A DNA stretch of 64,000 bases, from NCBI GenBank assembly GCA_014058105.1, contig JACGCM010001798.1, forward strand, positions 1,674,001 through 1,738,000. The letters run 5' to 3'. The notes beneath the pieces are model-generated. The model was given only the letters and a program-made list of their open reading frames with translations. It made no database searches and was not told where the DNA came from. Shown in pieces: positions 23,685-36,114 of the stretch (positions within the stretch are counted from its first letter, which is position 1; the number at the start of each line of letters is the position of its first letter). Both the position numbers and the translations under genes were made by a program. This DNA comes from Kingdonia uniflora. Its lineage: Eukaryota; Streptophyta; Magnoliopsida; Ranunculales; Circaeasteraceae.

Positions 23685-26600
23685 ATGTCTTCAAAATTTC
23701 CAGTACTTGATAACCGACCAATTGATCAGTGGAGGGTGACAGAGTTAAAGGAAGAGCTTAAAAGACGGAAGCTGACAGTTAAGGGGTTGAAGGATGATCT
23801 TGTAAGAAGGTTGGACGAAGCACTTCGCAATGAGATTGGCATTAGCGAGGAGGAGCAACTAATTGAAAATGAGAAAGATTCTACCATGGATGAAGTTAAC
23901 GGTGTTGAACCTGAACCAGAATCTTTTCTGAAAGGTAAAGATACTGAGACGGCATCGAACAAAACTCATGTTGTTGAAGATGTTCGTGAAAAGGGTAAGA
24001 ATGATGCACATAACTTGGACAGCAATGTGATCGTTAGTTCAGAAGGAATAGTTCAAGATGGGGAATTGACCGTTGGTACAGATTCCACTGAAGTTCTTAG
24101 TGAGCCAGTAGGTGTTGCAGATTCTGTGCAAACTAATATTACGGTCAGCGAGAATGTTGTCATTCATGTAGATTCCACCGTTCAAGAGTCACAAAAGATC
24201 AAAACCCAGATAGAAAATGATGCTTCCAGCGCTCAAGAACTGCAAAACATTGAAACTCAGATAGAAGAGGATACAAAGCCTACTCTGAAAGAAAATAGTT
24301 TCAGTCCCAAGCATCATGACGGTGATGGGGTTCTCAGTCTGTCTGACTCGAACAACCAGGTATCTGAGGTCAGCCCTACTTTAGGGTTTCAAGTAAAGTC
24401 TGATTCTATTTCTACTGATTCTGTGTCAATTAATGAAAAGAATGAACTAAAGGATAGTTTGAATAATGATAATTGCCATATAGACATAGCCGTTCTTAAG
24501 CCGGAGATGGTGCAACCATCGTTGATTGATATTCCTCACAGTGGTGGAGTTATATCTTCTCCACTGGATGATCAAAAGCCTTTTGAGAACCAGGGTTCCA
24601 TTGATGTGATAGATGACACTAATGTCGATCTTAGCAAAAAAAATGATAACGCGGAGAAGTTGAATTTAGATCGTAGTTCAGGGGATGATTCTATGGAGGA
24701 GGACATGTTAGACATTAAGCAAATTGATTCAAATCATAACTCTGATGAAGTAGGAGATAGAGTTGAGCTAGACGTATGTATTGTGGACGAGGAAACTGTT
24801 GAGGCTACCGGTGGGTATTCTGACAAGAAGGATATTTCTACCGAGAAGAACATTGTTGCTGTACCTGCTGAGAAAAGAAAGCTTGAAGGTAAGCTCAATG
24901 TTTGGTTTCATTTTACGTTGTATTATGGTTTTGAATTTCTATTTATGTATGGTATTTCTGTTTTGCAGCCACCTAGTCAAAATTTTGTTGAATATAATTT
25001 GTAGTGTACCATAAAAGTCAGGTCAAATGCATCGGATGTGTTTATTACGTAGATATTTGGTTATACTGCAATGATGATTTCTCTTGACAGCTGAGTTTGC
25101 ATTAAACGTTAAGCCCTATTCTTTTTATGCATGTATATGTTTGTGTTTATAGTCCACTCGTCTGGTGATTCATTATATCAACATCTCCATGGTGCCCATA
25201 CTGATGTCTCAAAGTCTTAATTTTTGTTATGGATTATATGCATAGTGAATAATAAGCTAGTCTTTGCGGATTAAGATTTGATGACATGTTACTTTTTGAA
25301 AGGGCGATGACATATTTGCTTCTAGGTAAAGTTAAGGGATTCAGGACTTGGAAGAGGATCATTATTTCTAGATTTGGTATAAAGGAATTCTAAGTGGGAG
25401 AGATTTGAGGTTTTGAATGTTATGGGTGTGGTGTCTGGAGAGGGTATGAGCCTATGAGGTGGATTTTGTTCAAGGGGATTGGAATCAGAGAAAAATAGTT
25501 AATAAGTCAAGTTATGGGAATATAGATGGCTGCTGGACACTTTACTCAAAAAGACATACCTATCTTTGTTCATGTTATCAATAATGAAGGGGTGTACGGA
25601 ACAAGAACTATCTAGCTTTGGCAAATCTGGTAGAGATTAGGTGTGTGGAGAGGAATTCGTAGGACCTTAGTGGCTTTCGAAACTGGGACTAGGTTGAATA
25701 GCGGTACAGGAGATAGGACTAGGTTTTGGGAAGATAAATGGTTTGGTGAGACTGCACCGATGGTGGATGTTTGGCTAACTATGCCATAACCAAACAGGCA
25801 ATTCAAATTCTTAAGTATGATATGATCTTGAGCGGTTCTAATCTCTCATGGAATATTAATAGCGGACGCAACATTATGGATGAAACTAAACTATCACTAG
25901 TGTGGTTGAGAGTTCGTAACATCCCATGCTATTGATTTTTTGAATACTGCGACCTTCTGGATTAGCTCCTTGACTCCTATATTTCTTTATTTGGTTGACT
26001 TCTGACGTTTGGACCTGCCAACTTCCGATTTTCTAGAGAAGAAATGAACAAGATTTTGTAGAAGAGGTGAGATTTCTAGAAAGATAAGAGAGATTTGCTA
26101 TCTTCTGAAATAAATGTTTTATAAAGAAGTTTTCGTGGGAGAATATAAATTTTCTACCAATATTTCTAGATGTTTTCTAGGAGAAATTTTCTATCCCAAA
26201 ATTCTTGAGAGATCTATTTGCGGTTGTTGCGAAATGCGACCCTCATCGCATCCCAATTTGCTATTCACTACCTTGCTATTGATAATTTACAGGAAAAATA
26301 AATAAATAATCATAATTACTAGTTTTTGCTGCGTGCATTTGCTTATTGGTAGATCCCACTGTCATTACTTTTTGTTCTCTTGGCTTCCTTATCTACTTTT
26401 TGTCCCATATTCATCTTCCTCCTATAATGCCGCTCAATAAAAGATTGAGGCATTTGTGGTGAGGAAGCTTCATCAACCAAGTGGTGAAGTATGTTTGTCA
26501 AAAGAAGGTAGCGGTATGGGGTTTAGACTTAATAGGAAATGAATGTGCTCAACAGGGCAGTTCATTTTTGTTTCCTTTCTCTTATTGAGGAAGTTTTAAA

Positions 26601-28810
26601 ATAAATTCTGGAGCTTCTTAATTTTTTGCAGGGCAGTTCATTTTTGTAAACTAGGTGGATTTTCCCAAATACAAACATGCTGCTCTTGTTTGCCCTTGTA
26701 TGGAATGAATGTTTCTTTTTTTAACCTGATAATTCATGATTTTGTTATCACAGATCAAGATGTGCTCAACAGCAATGAACCTCCAAAGAGGCAGCGCAGG
26801 TGGAATTCAGAAGCCTTGAAAGTTCCCGAACCACAAACCTCTATTCGCACACCTTCAACAACACCTAAGGATGCATTTCAGCCTACTATTCAAAAGCGCA
26901 GCTTTACTAGATCTGACTCCGCTCTTAGTGGTGGAGACACTCCAAAGGAGCGTATTGGTAAGTGATCATATTTTTTGTGCTTTCAGGTTTAAGTGTGCCT
27001 CAGCTTTACTTCGTATCTGAGCAAGGGTTTTTGCTTATTGCATTTGACAGTTCCACCATCTCCAAAGTCTCCAACTACTTCTCTAAGAATTGATCGTTTT
27101 CTACGCCCGTTTACTTTGAAAGCTGTTCAAGAACTTCTGGCAAAAACGGGTAGTGTCAGCAGTTTCTGGATGGACCACATAAAGACACATTGCTATGTCA
27201 CGGTATGAGTTTGCGTTCTATTTTTTCTTTCAGATACATAAAGGGAAAGCCAAAACCTGAGTCCAATGGATTACCCTCAGTTTTTCGTTGGACTTTGGTT
27301 AGTTTTCCGAGATCCAGACTGGGCTAGGGTTAGTTTTACGAGTATGATTTAGAATGGCTTGGTCTTGTTACATGTTAGGGTAACCCGGTCAAACTAATCT
27401 CAATTGAGAGCCACAGTATATATTTTAGTCTTGTCGGTTTGTTTTTCAAACACTTGTGATCGTAGTAAGTACATTCTTTAGGAATTCATTAGAGAAAAAT
27501 CGAATTGAATTTCTGATAGACAGCCGATTGAAAAACTTTTGAAGCTGTGCAATTCCCTCTTCTTTTCCAAATGGTTATACAGCACTCTTCTACACTTCTA
27601 TGCAACTTAGCTTTAGTACTCAGTGACAACTTCCTACTTCGGGATTCAATTTTCCTATACAGCTTAGAATCGCCACCTAACTTGAGTCAATGCCATCTAG
27701 CTTGTCTAATCTGAGTCAACTTCATTTTGGGTTTCTGCTCATAAATAAAGTAATCAGCTTAGCGCGGAAAGGACTTCACATTCGGGTTAACTCCCAATTC
27801 ATTCCCGACGACCCGTACACTCATCCCGGCGACTTTTTTCTGTAATGAAGTGAGTTAAACCTAATCCTATATGTGACGCACCAAATGTTATTCTTGATTA
27901 TCTCATCATATCCACATATTTACATCTTATTCGTGTGTCTTTTGGTAGGTACAGGTTTTGATCCCAGTACGCAGTATAACCAACTTATACCATTGTGGTA
28001 CCAATATTACCTTACATATAGATTTTGTACTTACATATCTTCTTTTCTCTTCTAGTTCATCTGTTGAGTTATAACTTATAAGATGTATCGTAAAGTCTAA
28101 ATTAGTATAACCAACTTATACCATTGTGGTACTAACAATACCTCACATATAGATAAAGCATGTCTTAGGTATCTTCTGCTCCAAGCTCTCCCAATCAATC
28201 CTCTATATACTCCATTCACTTTATTGTATGAACGAGTTGATTTAGGCTAGGGAGATCTTAAATAAAATTGACAGCATAAAGCCAGTCAAAGCTGCTCACC
28301 CTCTAGCCAATCCACATATTCTTGTAATGGCATATCTTTTTAACTATTACAGTTCTATTTCTGCAGTACTCGTCAGTGGAAGAAGCTGCTGAGACACGAA
28401 AAGCTCTTTACAACCTTCAATGGCCTACAAATGGGGGACGGCTCCTGGTCGCTGATTTCGTGGATCCCCAAGAAGTGCAACTTCGAACTGTTGCCCCTCC
28501 ATCTCCCGCGGCAACTATTAACACCACCCAATCCACTCCAACAACTCCATCATTGCCCCATCCTTCCCCTCGCCAACACATCTCGAAACAGCAACTTCCA
28601 CCCCCTCCGCCACTACCATCAAACCCTCCCGTTGCGTTAGAACGGGTTCAGCTTCCGCCTGCACCTCCACTTGCCAAAAAACCTGACCCGCCGATTGTCA
28701 CCCTTGACGATTTATTCCGGAAAACAAGAACTACCCCTCGGATTTACTATCTACCCTTGTCTGAAGAGCAGGTTGCAGGAAAGCTTGCCGCACTAGGCAA
28801 ACGAACCTAG
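23685..28810 (+). CDS. ACINUS: ACINUS homologue (SAP, RRM-like and RSB motif), splicing/EJC-associated
   Basis: ACINUS joins RNPS1 and SAP18 in the ASAP complex, which accompanies exon-junction complexes in the nucleus and affects splicing and transcription. Coding exons 23685-24888, 26754-26957, 27051-27202 and 28367-28810 join in frame to 667 residues. Residues 12-47 form a SAP DNA-binding motif (WRVTELKEELKRRKLTVKGL). A long acidic Ser/Asp/Glu-rich stretch follows to about 400, with PPKRQRRW as a likely nuclear signal just after it. Residues about 480-560 form a degenerate RRM (LRIDRFLRPFTLKAVQELL ... WMDHIKTHCYVT). A proline-rich linker leads to the C-terminal RNPS1-SAP18-binding motif (PPIVTLDDLFRKTRTTPRIY, about 628-660). 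A 3'-UTR intron is likely at about 28831-28934. Arabidopsis At4g39680 is the remembered homologue; the low-complexity middle is poorly conserved. Confidence 0.92.
25640..25830 (+). mobile_element. fragment of a LINE (non-LTR retrotransposon)
   Basis: Inside ACINUS intron 1, one frame reads TGDRTRFWEDKWFGETAP, matching the conserved region after the reverse transcriptase of plant L1-type LINEs (SRTRFWEDxW). It ends at a TAA near 25786. No ends, poly-A or TSD were identified. Confidence 0.65.
27973..28152 (+). repeat. direct duplication in ACINUS intron 3
   Basis: Two copies of a roughly 49-bp block beginning AGTATAACCAACTTATACC lie at about 27973-28021 and 28104-28152, with a few differences. 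Origin unknown. Confidence 0.7.
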
Positions 28811-29754
28811 AAGTAGCTGAGACCACCGAGGTATGTATTTGATTTCCACGTATCATCCGCTTTTAATTAGTATATGCATGATTGTAATATTTAGTTTTAT
28901 CTTTGCTGATCCAGACTAGGTCAATTTTGGCAGGAAACAAGTCGCGAAGTTTGTGTAGGAGGGGATCCAGATATCGTGTTCCATGGGATTATCCAAGGAT
29001 TTTAATAGAGTATGAGAATTAATCTGAGTTTGATTAGGACGTGATTTTCTGCTTGAGAACTGAACTATATTTGAATGTTATCTGTTGGGTATTAGTCGTG
29101 TAGTTTAGATGTGTTGTCATCTTAAATAAAGTATCAGTTTTAATGCTACGTCGAATAAGAAGTTATTTTATTTACCCTATCTGAAGAAAGGTATTTGATC
29201 TTGTATGCCTTTTTTTCATTAAACTCCTACCTTAGTTATAAGGAAGCGATGCACAGGAGGCGCTGAAAATGTAAAAAACGTAAAAACATAAACGCTAAAA
29301 TTTCATCCAGTGTTGGAAACAGGGGTCAGTTTGCTGTTTTGCAGCTTTTGCCTCAACAACACTTGCCTTCCAGCTATCTTCTGCTACAGTACATGGAACT
29401 TCTAGGGCTACGATGTCAAGCTTTCTTCCTGCTTTGAAACTGTTATGGTATTTGAACCATTGTTCTTTCCCCACAGTTGATCCATCCCACTTCCTCTTTG
29501 GTATTCGCAAGGAACCCTTTGATCATAGATGTTAACAATAGTCATAATCTTTTTGACAATTTGAAGAGTACCACACTTCTCATCTTGTGTTTTTCGTAGT
29601 AAACAAACCATGGAGTTTAAGATACATTTAGATATGCAGCATTCCCTAATAAATGCTTTTAAGTGTGTGATTACTTTTGGGGAAAGAATTAGGAGACACT
29701 GACTTCTCAGACACTAAATTAGAGACACCCACACGGTTAAATCTGTGGCCCTGG
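28811..29754. other. ACINUS 3' UTR and intergenic region
   Basis: It holds the ACINUS 3' UTR with a probable intron, then AT-rich sequence. On the minus strand, 29295-29611 has overlapping short ORFs (for example KRKWDGSTVGKEQWFKYHNS). They may be a decayed exon or captured gene fragment, but I recognise no family and do not call a gene. Confidence 0.35.
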
Positions 29755-29935
29755 GAGCACCCACAACAGCTAGGTACACCCTGACGTGGCGGGTGGATTT
29801 TCAAATCCACCCTCTTTTCCACCCAAATTGTCTCCCAGCAGCTAGGTGAATCGGTAACGTGGCAGGAGAAAAATCCATCCAAGGGTGGATTTGGGTGAAA
29901 AATCCACCCTCGGAGTGGATTGAGGGTGAATTCAC

Positions 29936-30130
29936 GCCGCGCGGTTCTGAAGTGCGCGGCAACACTTCTCTCCTAAGATGTAGACACGTGTCCTCCCATC
30001 AACGGTTCTTATTAAGCGCAGTTCTGAAGTGCGCGTAACATCAACGTCTAAGATTTAACCACGTGGACGGCTGAGATTTAAAGATTTCTAAACGGTTAGT
30101 TTTTGCCGCGCGGTTCAGAAGTGCGTGGCA
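29936..30130. repeat. left subterminal palindromic repeats of Harbinger element 1
   Basis: Three copies at 29936-29960, 30016-30035 and 30105-30130 follow the pattern GCCGCGC, then GGTTCTGAAGT, then GCGCGGC, so each could form a small hairpin. Similar copies lie at the right end, as expected for transposase or ORF1 binding sites. Confidence 0.75.
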
Positions 30131-30343
30131 TAAGCCTGCATACAAAATATCTTTGGTTCCCCATTATTTCACCTGAGTTTTTCCCTGATCAAACTTCTTT
30201 AACAAGATGCTCAACGGCTATAAACGGCTAGTTTTTTTCTCTATTTATAACCCCATTCATCTCCTACTCTCTTCTACAATCAACTCATTCATCTTATATC
30301 TCAAAACTCAACCTTCTTCATTTCTTATCAATTGCGCCGAATC

Positions 30344-31709
30344 ATGTCTGACGAAATCATTGAGGACCTGCTCAGGCCTGAGACATCACTCTCATCTTCG
30401 GAGTCATCGTCTTCATCATCGTCCAGTGACGAAGAACTATTCTAACGTCAAATTGAGTTGTTGTACGAGTATGGCAAGATGATGATTGAGATGGGAGAAG
30501 CAAAAGAAAAAGAGCAAGAGGCGACATCATCACAGAGGCGGGAAGGCAGTAAAAAGGGAGGGATTGACAAACGGAAAAGCCGTGAGCATAAATTGGGGGA
30601 GGATAACCTTAACCGGGATTACTTCAGTGACAACCCAAGATTCAAAGGTATCTCATTTCGTTGTCTATTCCGTATGAGCGAAGGTGTGTATCAACGTATT
30701 TATCATCAAATACTTTCTTCGAACCCCTATTTTATTCAAAGAGAAAATGCTGCCAAAACTATGGGTTTATCCTCGCACCAAAAGGTAACGTGCGCACTTC
30801 GCATGCTATGTTACGGTACGAGCGCAGACGCCCAAGAAGAATACCTTCGGATTGGGGAATCTACAACTATTTTGTGCTTGAAAGAATTTTGTAAAACTAT
30901 TATAACACAATTCAAAGCTCAATACCTTAGATCTCCCAATGAAGACGATACATTACACTTGTTAGAAGTGAATGGACCGCGAGGCTTCCCGGGGATGTTA
31001 GGTAGTTTAAATTGTATGCATTGGAAATAGAAGAATTGTTCTACCGGGTGGACAGGACAATATACCGGGTATAAGAAAATCCCGACGGTGATTTTAGAAG
31101 CAGTTGCATCCCAAGATCTTTGGATATGATACGCATTCTTTGGGGTGCCCGGTTCTAACAACGACGTGAACGTCTTACATCAAGGGTGGCTTTTCAACAA
31201 CTTGTCTAATGGAGTTGCGCCGCCGTGCAATTATAATATAGGCACGGTACCGCACACTATGGGGTATTACTTAGCGGATGGAGTCTATCCAAAATGGCAA
31301 ACACTTGTTCAAACCATAAGAAATCCGTCCAACGATGCCGAAAGACATTTTTCGAAGATGCAAGAATCATGCCGGAAAGACGTAAAGCTTGTTTTTGGGG
31401 TATTACAAGCTAGGTTTCAAATATTGGCAAATGGTGCTTGATTTTGGAAACCTAGTAATCTAGGAAATGTTATGTACGCATGTATAATCTTGCACAATAT
31501 GATCGTGGAAGATGAACGTCATACTTACATCCGGCAAATGGATATTGATCCCGAGTTTAGAAAAGCCGTGGATAATTGGAAGGAGGACTTAAATCCAAGA
31601 CACGCGATCAACACTATGACAGAGTACATCCAGAAGGTTCGAAGGAGCTCATTTCTAATTACGAGATGAACTTGTCGCGCATTTGTGGAGTCAAAAAGGG
31701 GCAGAGTAA
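30344..31709 (+). pseudogene. PIF/Harbinger DDE transposase of element 1, inactivated
   Basis: The N-terminus is acidic and Ser-rich, with a TAA near 30443. The core resembles ALP1/Harbinger transposases: FRMSEGVYQRIYHQIL, KVTCALRMLCYGTSADAQEE, RIGESTTILCLKEFCK, then GMLGSLNCMHWK, GVPGSNNDVNVLHQGWLF, VFGVLQARF and the end ELVAHLWSQKGAE. The first catalytic Asp, expected in GSxDCMHW, is Asn. The Glu expected before the FGVLQARF helix appears as Lys (KDVKLVFG). In-frame stops follow CMHWK (31028), DLWI (about 31127) and ANGA (31439), and the last 30 codons shift frame. The intact protein would cut and paste the element; this copy is dead. Confidence 0.85.
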
Positions 31710-31898
31710 TTGTAGTCTTCATCATTATTTGTTTATTTTATAAAGTAATGTATTTTCTTTTCAAGTTTAATGTTGAAATTGTAATGTTTTTTGTTTCAAA
31801 GTCTTCATCATTTCCAAATACGAACCATTAATAGCAATTTTATTGAAATAATGAAATTACATAGATCTTAATAACTACTATTAATGTTAAGGATTACA

Positions 31899-33544
31899 TC
31901 ATTCTTCATCACTAGAAACGTCGTCATCACTTGGACACTGCTCCTATAACTTCTTCGAATATTCTTTAATCTGCTTCTTCATCCAACGCCTTTGTGTCGG
32001 TTGTAGGTTACCAAGGTCTATTGTCATCACCTTTAACATATGCGAGTCGTCAAAGTTTTTTTATTATTATTTAGCTCCGCTTTACGCCTCCTTTGAAACT
32101 CAGCCATTAGCTTCCTTTTCCTCTTTCTTCTGCTCGTCTATCAGATTTCATGACTTCATCATGTTGGACATTATCTCAACCATTCTCTTCCCCCAAAAAA
32201 CTATACTTGACTTTGTCGCTTCTTTTGCCTTCTATTTTTTTTGGCCATCCGGTCGTACATCCCTACAAGAATATAGTGGTGCATCCACGTCGATAGAATC
32301 ATCCGAAATTGTGATATTTGGAGTGCCGGATGTAGGTGTTTCAAGATCGGTATTGGTGGAGTTACCCGGGCTATCGTTAAAATTTGACTTCCTAGCAACG
32401 TTGCGTGCGGGATGGTTGATGTGATGAATTTGTGACCATTTTGGGCAAGTTTCTAAAACTTTGTACGCTTCCCCAAGTTTAAATGGTTTGCCTTGGGTTT
32501 GATAAAATGTATCATTTGCCATACGTTCCTAGAAATCAAGTTAGAAAATCTTTTAGAGTATGATTCACCTTTAAACATTAATGAAATGAGAAAAATAAAT
32601 GAAATACTTACGAAGTCATCCGTTCCAATACCGGTATGATGTCGGCTCTCAAGGTCTTGAATGATACCTCTAAAAATTGAATATTCCTTATTGAGCCACC
32701 CCTTGTACGCACAATTGACATTGTTGTAAGATCTCTACATCGATTGGTCAACATAGAAGGAGTTGAATTGATCACGCACCTTGAACCAAAATGTAGCAGC
32801 TTTTTAGTTGTTCGTGGTAGCGAGGTTTTGAGACACTTGGGACCAAGCGCATGCAAGATTCATGAAGTCATCGGACGACCAATTCTTGAAGTTGGAGTAT
32901 TGTTCTTTGTCGTCATGAATATTCTCTGAAGCCTCAAGTACATCCTCAACTATAATAGGTGTCGATGCCGTCTTTCTTTTAGACTTTGCCTTCCCGCGCG
33001 TATTACTTCTCGTGAGAACCGGATTGAGTTCCTCAGCCTGAGCTACATCCTCAACTATAATAGGTGTCGATGTCATTTTTCTTGTAGACTTTACCTTCCC
33101 ATGAGTCCACGTATTACTTCTCGTGAGAACCGGATTGAGTTCCTTGGAGATGACCGGAGATGCAATCGACGATGTATTAAGATTTAAATAATTTAAACCC
33201 CATGTACCTTGCATCGGCGTGGTACTCAAGCTTCCACCGGCGAAACAAGTTTGAGATGAATAATATTGATTTGCCGGTTGAGGGTACGAGCCCGTATACC
33301 CATCAAATTGAGGGTAATATCCTTGGTTTGGGTAATAAGGGTAATATTCATGGGTTTGATATTGAGATTGATTGTCGGGTGGTGGAAATAGTTGGCGAAC
33401 ATGGTGATTCTGACCTTGTGAAGTGTTAGGCATTTGCGACGGATCAAATGTGCCGATTTGATGAGGAAAGACGTTTCCTTGTTGGTTCGTATTGGAGGAT
33501 TGAGAGTGGTTTTGAGATTTAGATTGAGAGCTTGAGGAAGACAT
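31899..33544 (-). pseudogene. Harbinger ORF1, MYB/SANT-like with NAM-associated C-terminus
   Basis: Exon 1 (33544-32612) has a Ser/Gln/Asn/Tyr-rich N-terminus, a direct internal duplication (ELNPVLTRSNT ... TSTPIIVEDV, twice), then a SANT-like domain (NWSSDDFMNLACAWSQVSQ, FWFKVRDQF). Exon 2 starts at 32528 with the C-terminal domain (PFKLGEAYKVLETCPKW). An in-frame stop lies in the SANT region after FYVDQSM, another at 32176 and one near the tail. The C-terminus remains readable to 31899 (GNLQPTQRRWMKKQIKEYSK). In PIF/Harbinger elements ORF1 is the DNA-binding partner of the transposase. It converges on the transposase gene, about 190 bp away. Confidence 0.75.
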
Positions 33545-33639
33545 AGTAGTTTTGAAGAGAGGGGTAAGGAGAGAGGATAGTGTAGAAGATTAGAAGGGAT
33601 GAGAGTGTAGGAGATGAATGACATTTATAGATAAAAAAA

Positions 33640-33815
33640 ACTAGCCGTTAATAAGTATCCAAAAAAAAATATAGCCGTTATTATAGCCGTTGAGTAACTT
33701 GTACAACAAGTTTCAAAAAATAAATATAGCCGTTGAGTAACTTGTGCAACAAGTTTCCAAAATAAAATATATAGCCGTTAATATGTCCGTTGAGTAACTT
33801 GTACAACAAGTTTTC
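33640..33815 (-). promoter_or_regulatory. TAGCCGTT repeats upstream of ORF1
   Basis: Six copies of TAGCCGTT or a close variant (AACGGCTA on the gene strand), three of them within longer repeats continuing GAGTAACTTGTACAAC, lie just upstream of the ORF1 start. AACGGCTA also occurs twice just upstream of the transposase (30213-30230). AACGG is the core of MYB-type binding sites in plants, so a MYB-dependent promoter is possible. Confidence 0.5.
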
Positions 33816-33929
33816 AAAAATATAATTATCAAAATAAAAAATATATTAATACTCTGAATAAAACATAGTTTAAACAATATTAATACACAACATAGTTTAA
33901 ACAAAATATAAATAAAAGTTCTAAATAAA

Positions 33930-36085
33930 ACATAGCCTAATTGGGACGACCTCTCTTCGTTTATCGGGCGCGTCTGCCACATGGGAGACTCTCGTCATAG
34001 GTACATTGCAAACCAGCTCTGTCTGGTAGGAAATGGACATCTCAGCTAGTCTATCGGACGTCTCTCGGATGACCTCTTGTGCCCGGCTCAGCTCCCACCT
34101 CAATCAGTATTGCTGTCAGTTAGTTGCCTCAAGTCTTCATATGCCGCATACCGTAATCCTTGGTTTTGATGCCACAACTAATCCGTACTATACGCAGGTG
34201 GACACGGGTATGGTACCTGCATCATCGGGATCGGTATCCCTCTACGTTGATCGTTCGGTCCTGCCATATCCATGAACCATCCCATATCACATGGATCACC
34301 GGTCTCCTGAACACTATAGTCTTGCACCTGTGAAGACGTAGCTAAACTCAACGTAGGTGGCAAGATTACATCAGGCCTCACTAGATCACGCCCGACCGAC
34401 CAAATATTTCACGTCTTCTTTACTAAAGTGCAACCGATCTTGGAATTTGGATGAACGAGACGCCAATATGTCATGTAATCTGCGTCGGGAACAAGATAAT
34501 TGCGACCATCGTAGAAGTCTACATCTTTCAGACTCTGATATAACTCTCGATCGTACCTTTGGGAATTCCATAATCTCCTGAGGGGGGTCATAGGGCACAC
34601 TATCAAGCCCGGTCATCTGACGCATACACCAGTCTTCTAAATACTAAAGCGTACCATGGTCGTATGGGACTGACATTAATGGAACCCTCTGGGTGCTCAA
34701 CGTTGAAGCAACTCTTTCCTCTGGGCGTCTCAATTTCGTAGACCTGGGCCATGGTTGTCAATCTATGTTGGTTTTGTCCTTCCATTCTATCATATCTCTG
34801 ATCACAGCAAAACAGTGATGGATTTCAACCCCGGTACTCGCCCTTTCATCTCTCCTCCCAGAAATACAAGGATAAATATGGTTAAAGTTTGGTACCTTAA
34901 CTAGATACATTCCAACCCGACAGTACTCGAAGAACCAGTACTCTAACACCGCATAGAATCCGGTGATCGATTTTTTTACCTTCCCAGGCCTCAGAACTGA
35001 GACTTCATCAAGCCCCCGATACAAAGCCGCCATAATCGGCACACCCCAGTCAAAACTCAACGCACCAAGAATATCGTAGTCTGTCAAGGCTGCTAGATAA
35101 CCCGCCCGAAGGGATGTGGCACCATTTGAGAAGAAGAGATTACCCATCATATAGATAATAAATGCCCGTGCATACACGATATCCATTTCTGAGTCGTAAT
35201 TGTAGAGATTTGGATTCAAAGGCTCTTGCCACTTTTTTAAATAGGTGAGAGTGATGTTACCGTACCTCATTTAAGAGCTTGTGATTCCCGATAACATATT
35301 TACTGCTTCCTCTAACTTGGAGTACCTCTCGTCGTACGGGAGTTCGCGACCCCTACCAAAAGATATGTCCGTTAGCATGGCAAAGTCTAACGGTGTGAAA
35401 CCCAGTTCCCCGCAAGGGAAGTGAGTGGAAGGCCACCACCGCTCCACGATAGCATGAATGAGACGGTTATCCGAGTTTCCCGCATTAATCGAGCAAAAGT
35501 CTGCAAAACCCATACCGTCGACCAACTTCTTCAACATCGGGTACATGATAATCCATCGATACCACTTCAGTACCTTATCCAATGATCCCATACATTGTAA
35601 TTCATCTCGGCTCTGACAAAAAAAAAACACATTAATACGTTAGAAGTTCATTCGGGCATTTCATCAAACACATTGCAATATACGTTAATAATACATGAAA
35701 TTTACATAAAACTTACCGCTATTTCCTCCGACCCAGTAGAAATATGGACCCAGCCGTCTGGGAGGATATCTACTCGGTTCAACTCATCGTACGATGGGGT
35801 GGGATCGTTGTCCGACGTTAATTGTAACGGCCAATTATTTGTGATGTCGACATTCCCCCTTCGTTTTACTTCCGCGTTAGAGTTACGTGTAGTTTTGGAA
35901 GTATTTTTCCTCGGTCGCGAACTAGAAGAACTTGACACTTTGAAGTGATTAACGAAAGAAATGAGTTGGGTTGGGAAACTTGTGGAGTAAGGTTGGGTAT
36001 GCCTTGGGTAAAACCTCAAACACAAGTGTTTATGCCTTTTAACACTTAAAAAAACAATACAAGTAGCACTAGAAAATCCATCCAA
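33930..36085 (-). pseudogene. plant mobile domain (PMD, MAIN-like) gene in element 1
   Basis: Exon 1 (36085 to about 35714) is Ser/Arg-rich and ends LPDGWVHISTGSEEI before a GTAAGT donor. The PMD core follows from about 35610: MYPMLKKLVDGMGFADFCSI, RLIHAIVERWWPSTHFPC, GFTPLDFAMLTDISFGRG, then after a TAA at 35271 MRYGNITLTYLKKWQEPL, ARAFIIYMMGNLFFSNG, DWGVPIMAALYRGLDEVS and YAVLEYWFFEYCRVG. Stops and shifts become frequent below 34760. PMD is an alpha-helical domain found in MAIN/MAIL proteins, which act in silencing and genome stability, and in plant transposons. The order matches the PMD gene of the neighbouring element. Its role in the element is unknown. Confidence 0.75.
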
Positions 36086-36114
36086 GTGTTTAGCCTTTTC
36101 GCTTACAGGGTTAT

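Noticed and set aside
33630..33830. CRISPR-like array
   Set aside because: The repeats are irregular, in a plant nuclear transposon, with no cas genes; they are upstream motifs of ORF1.
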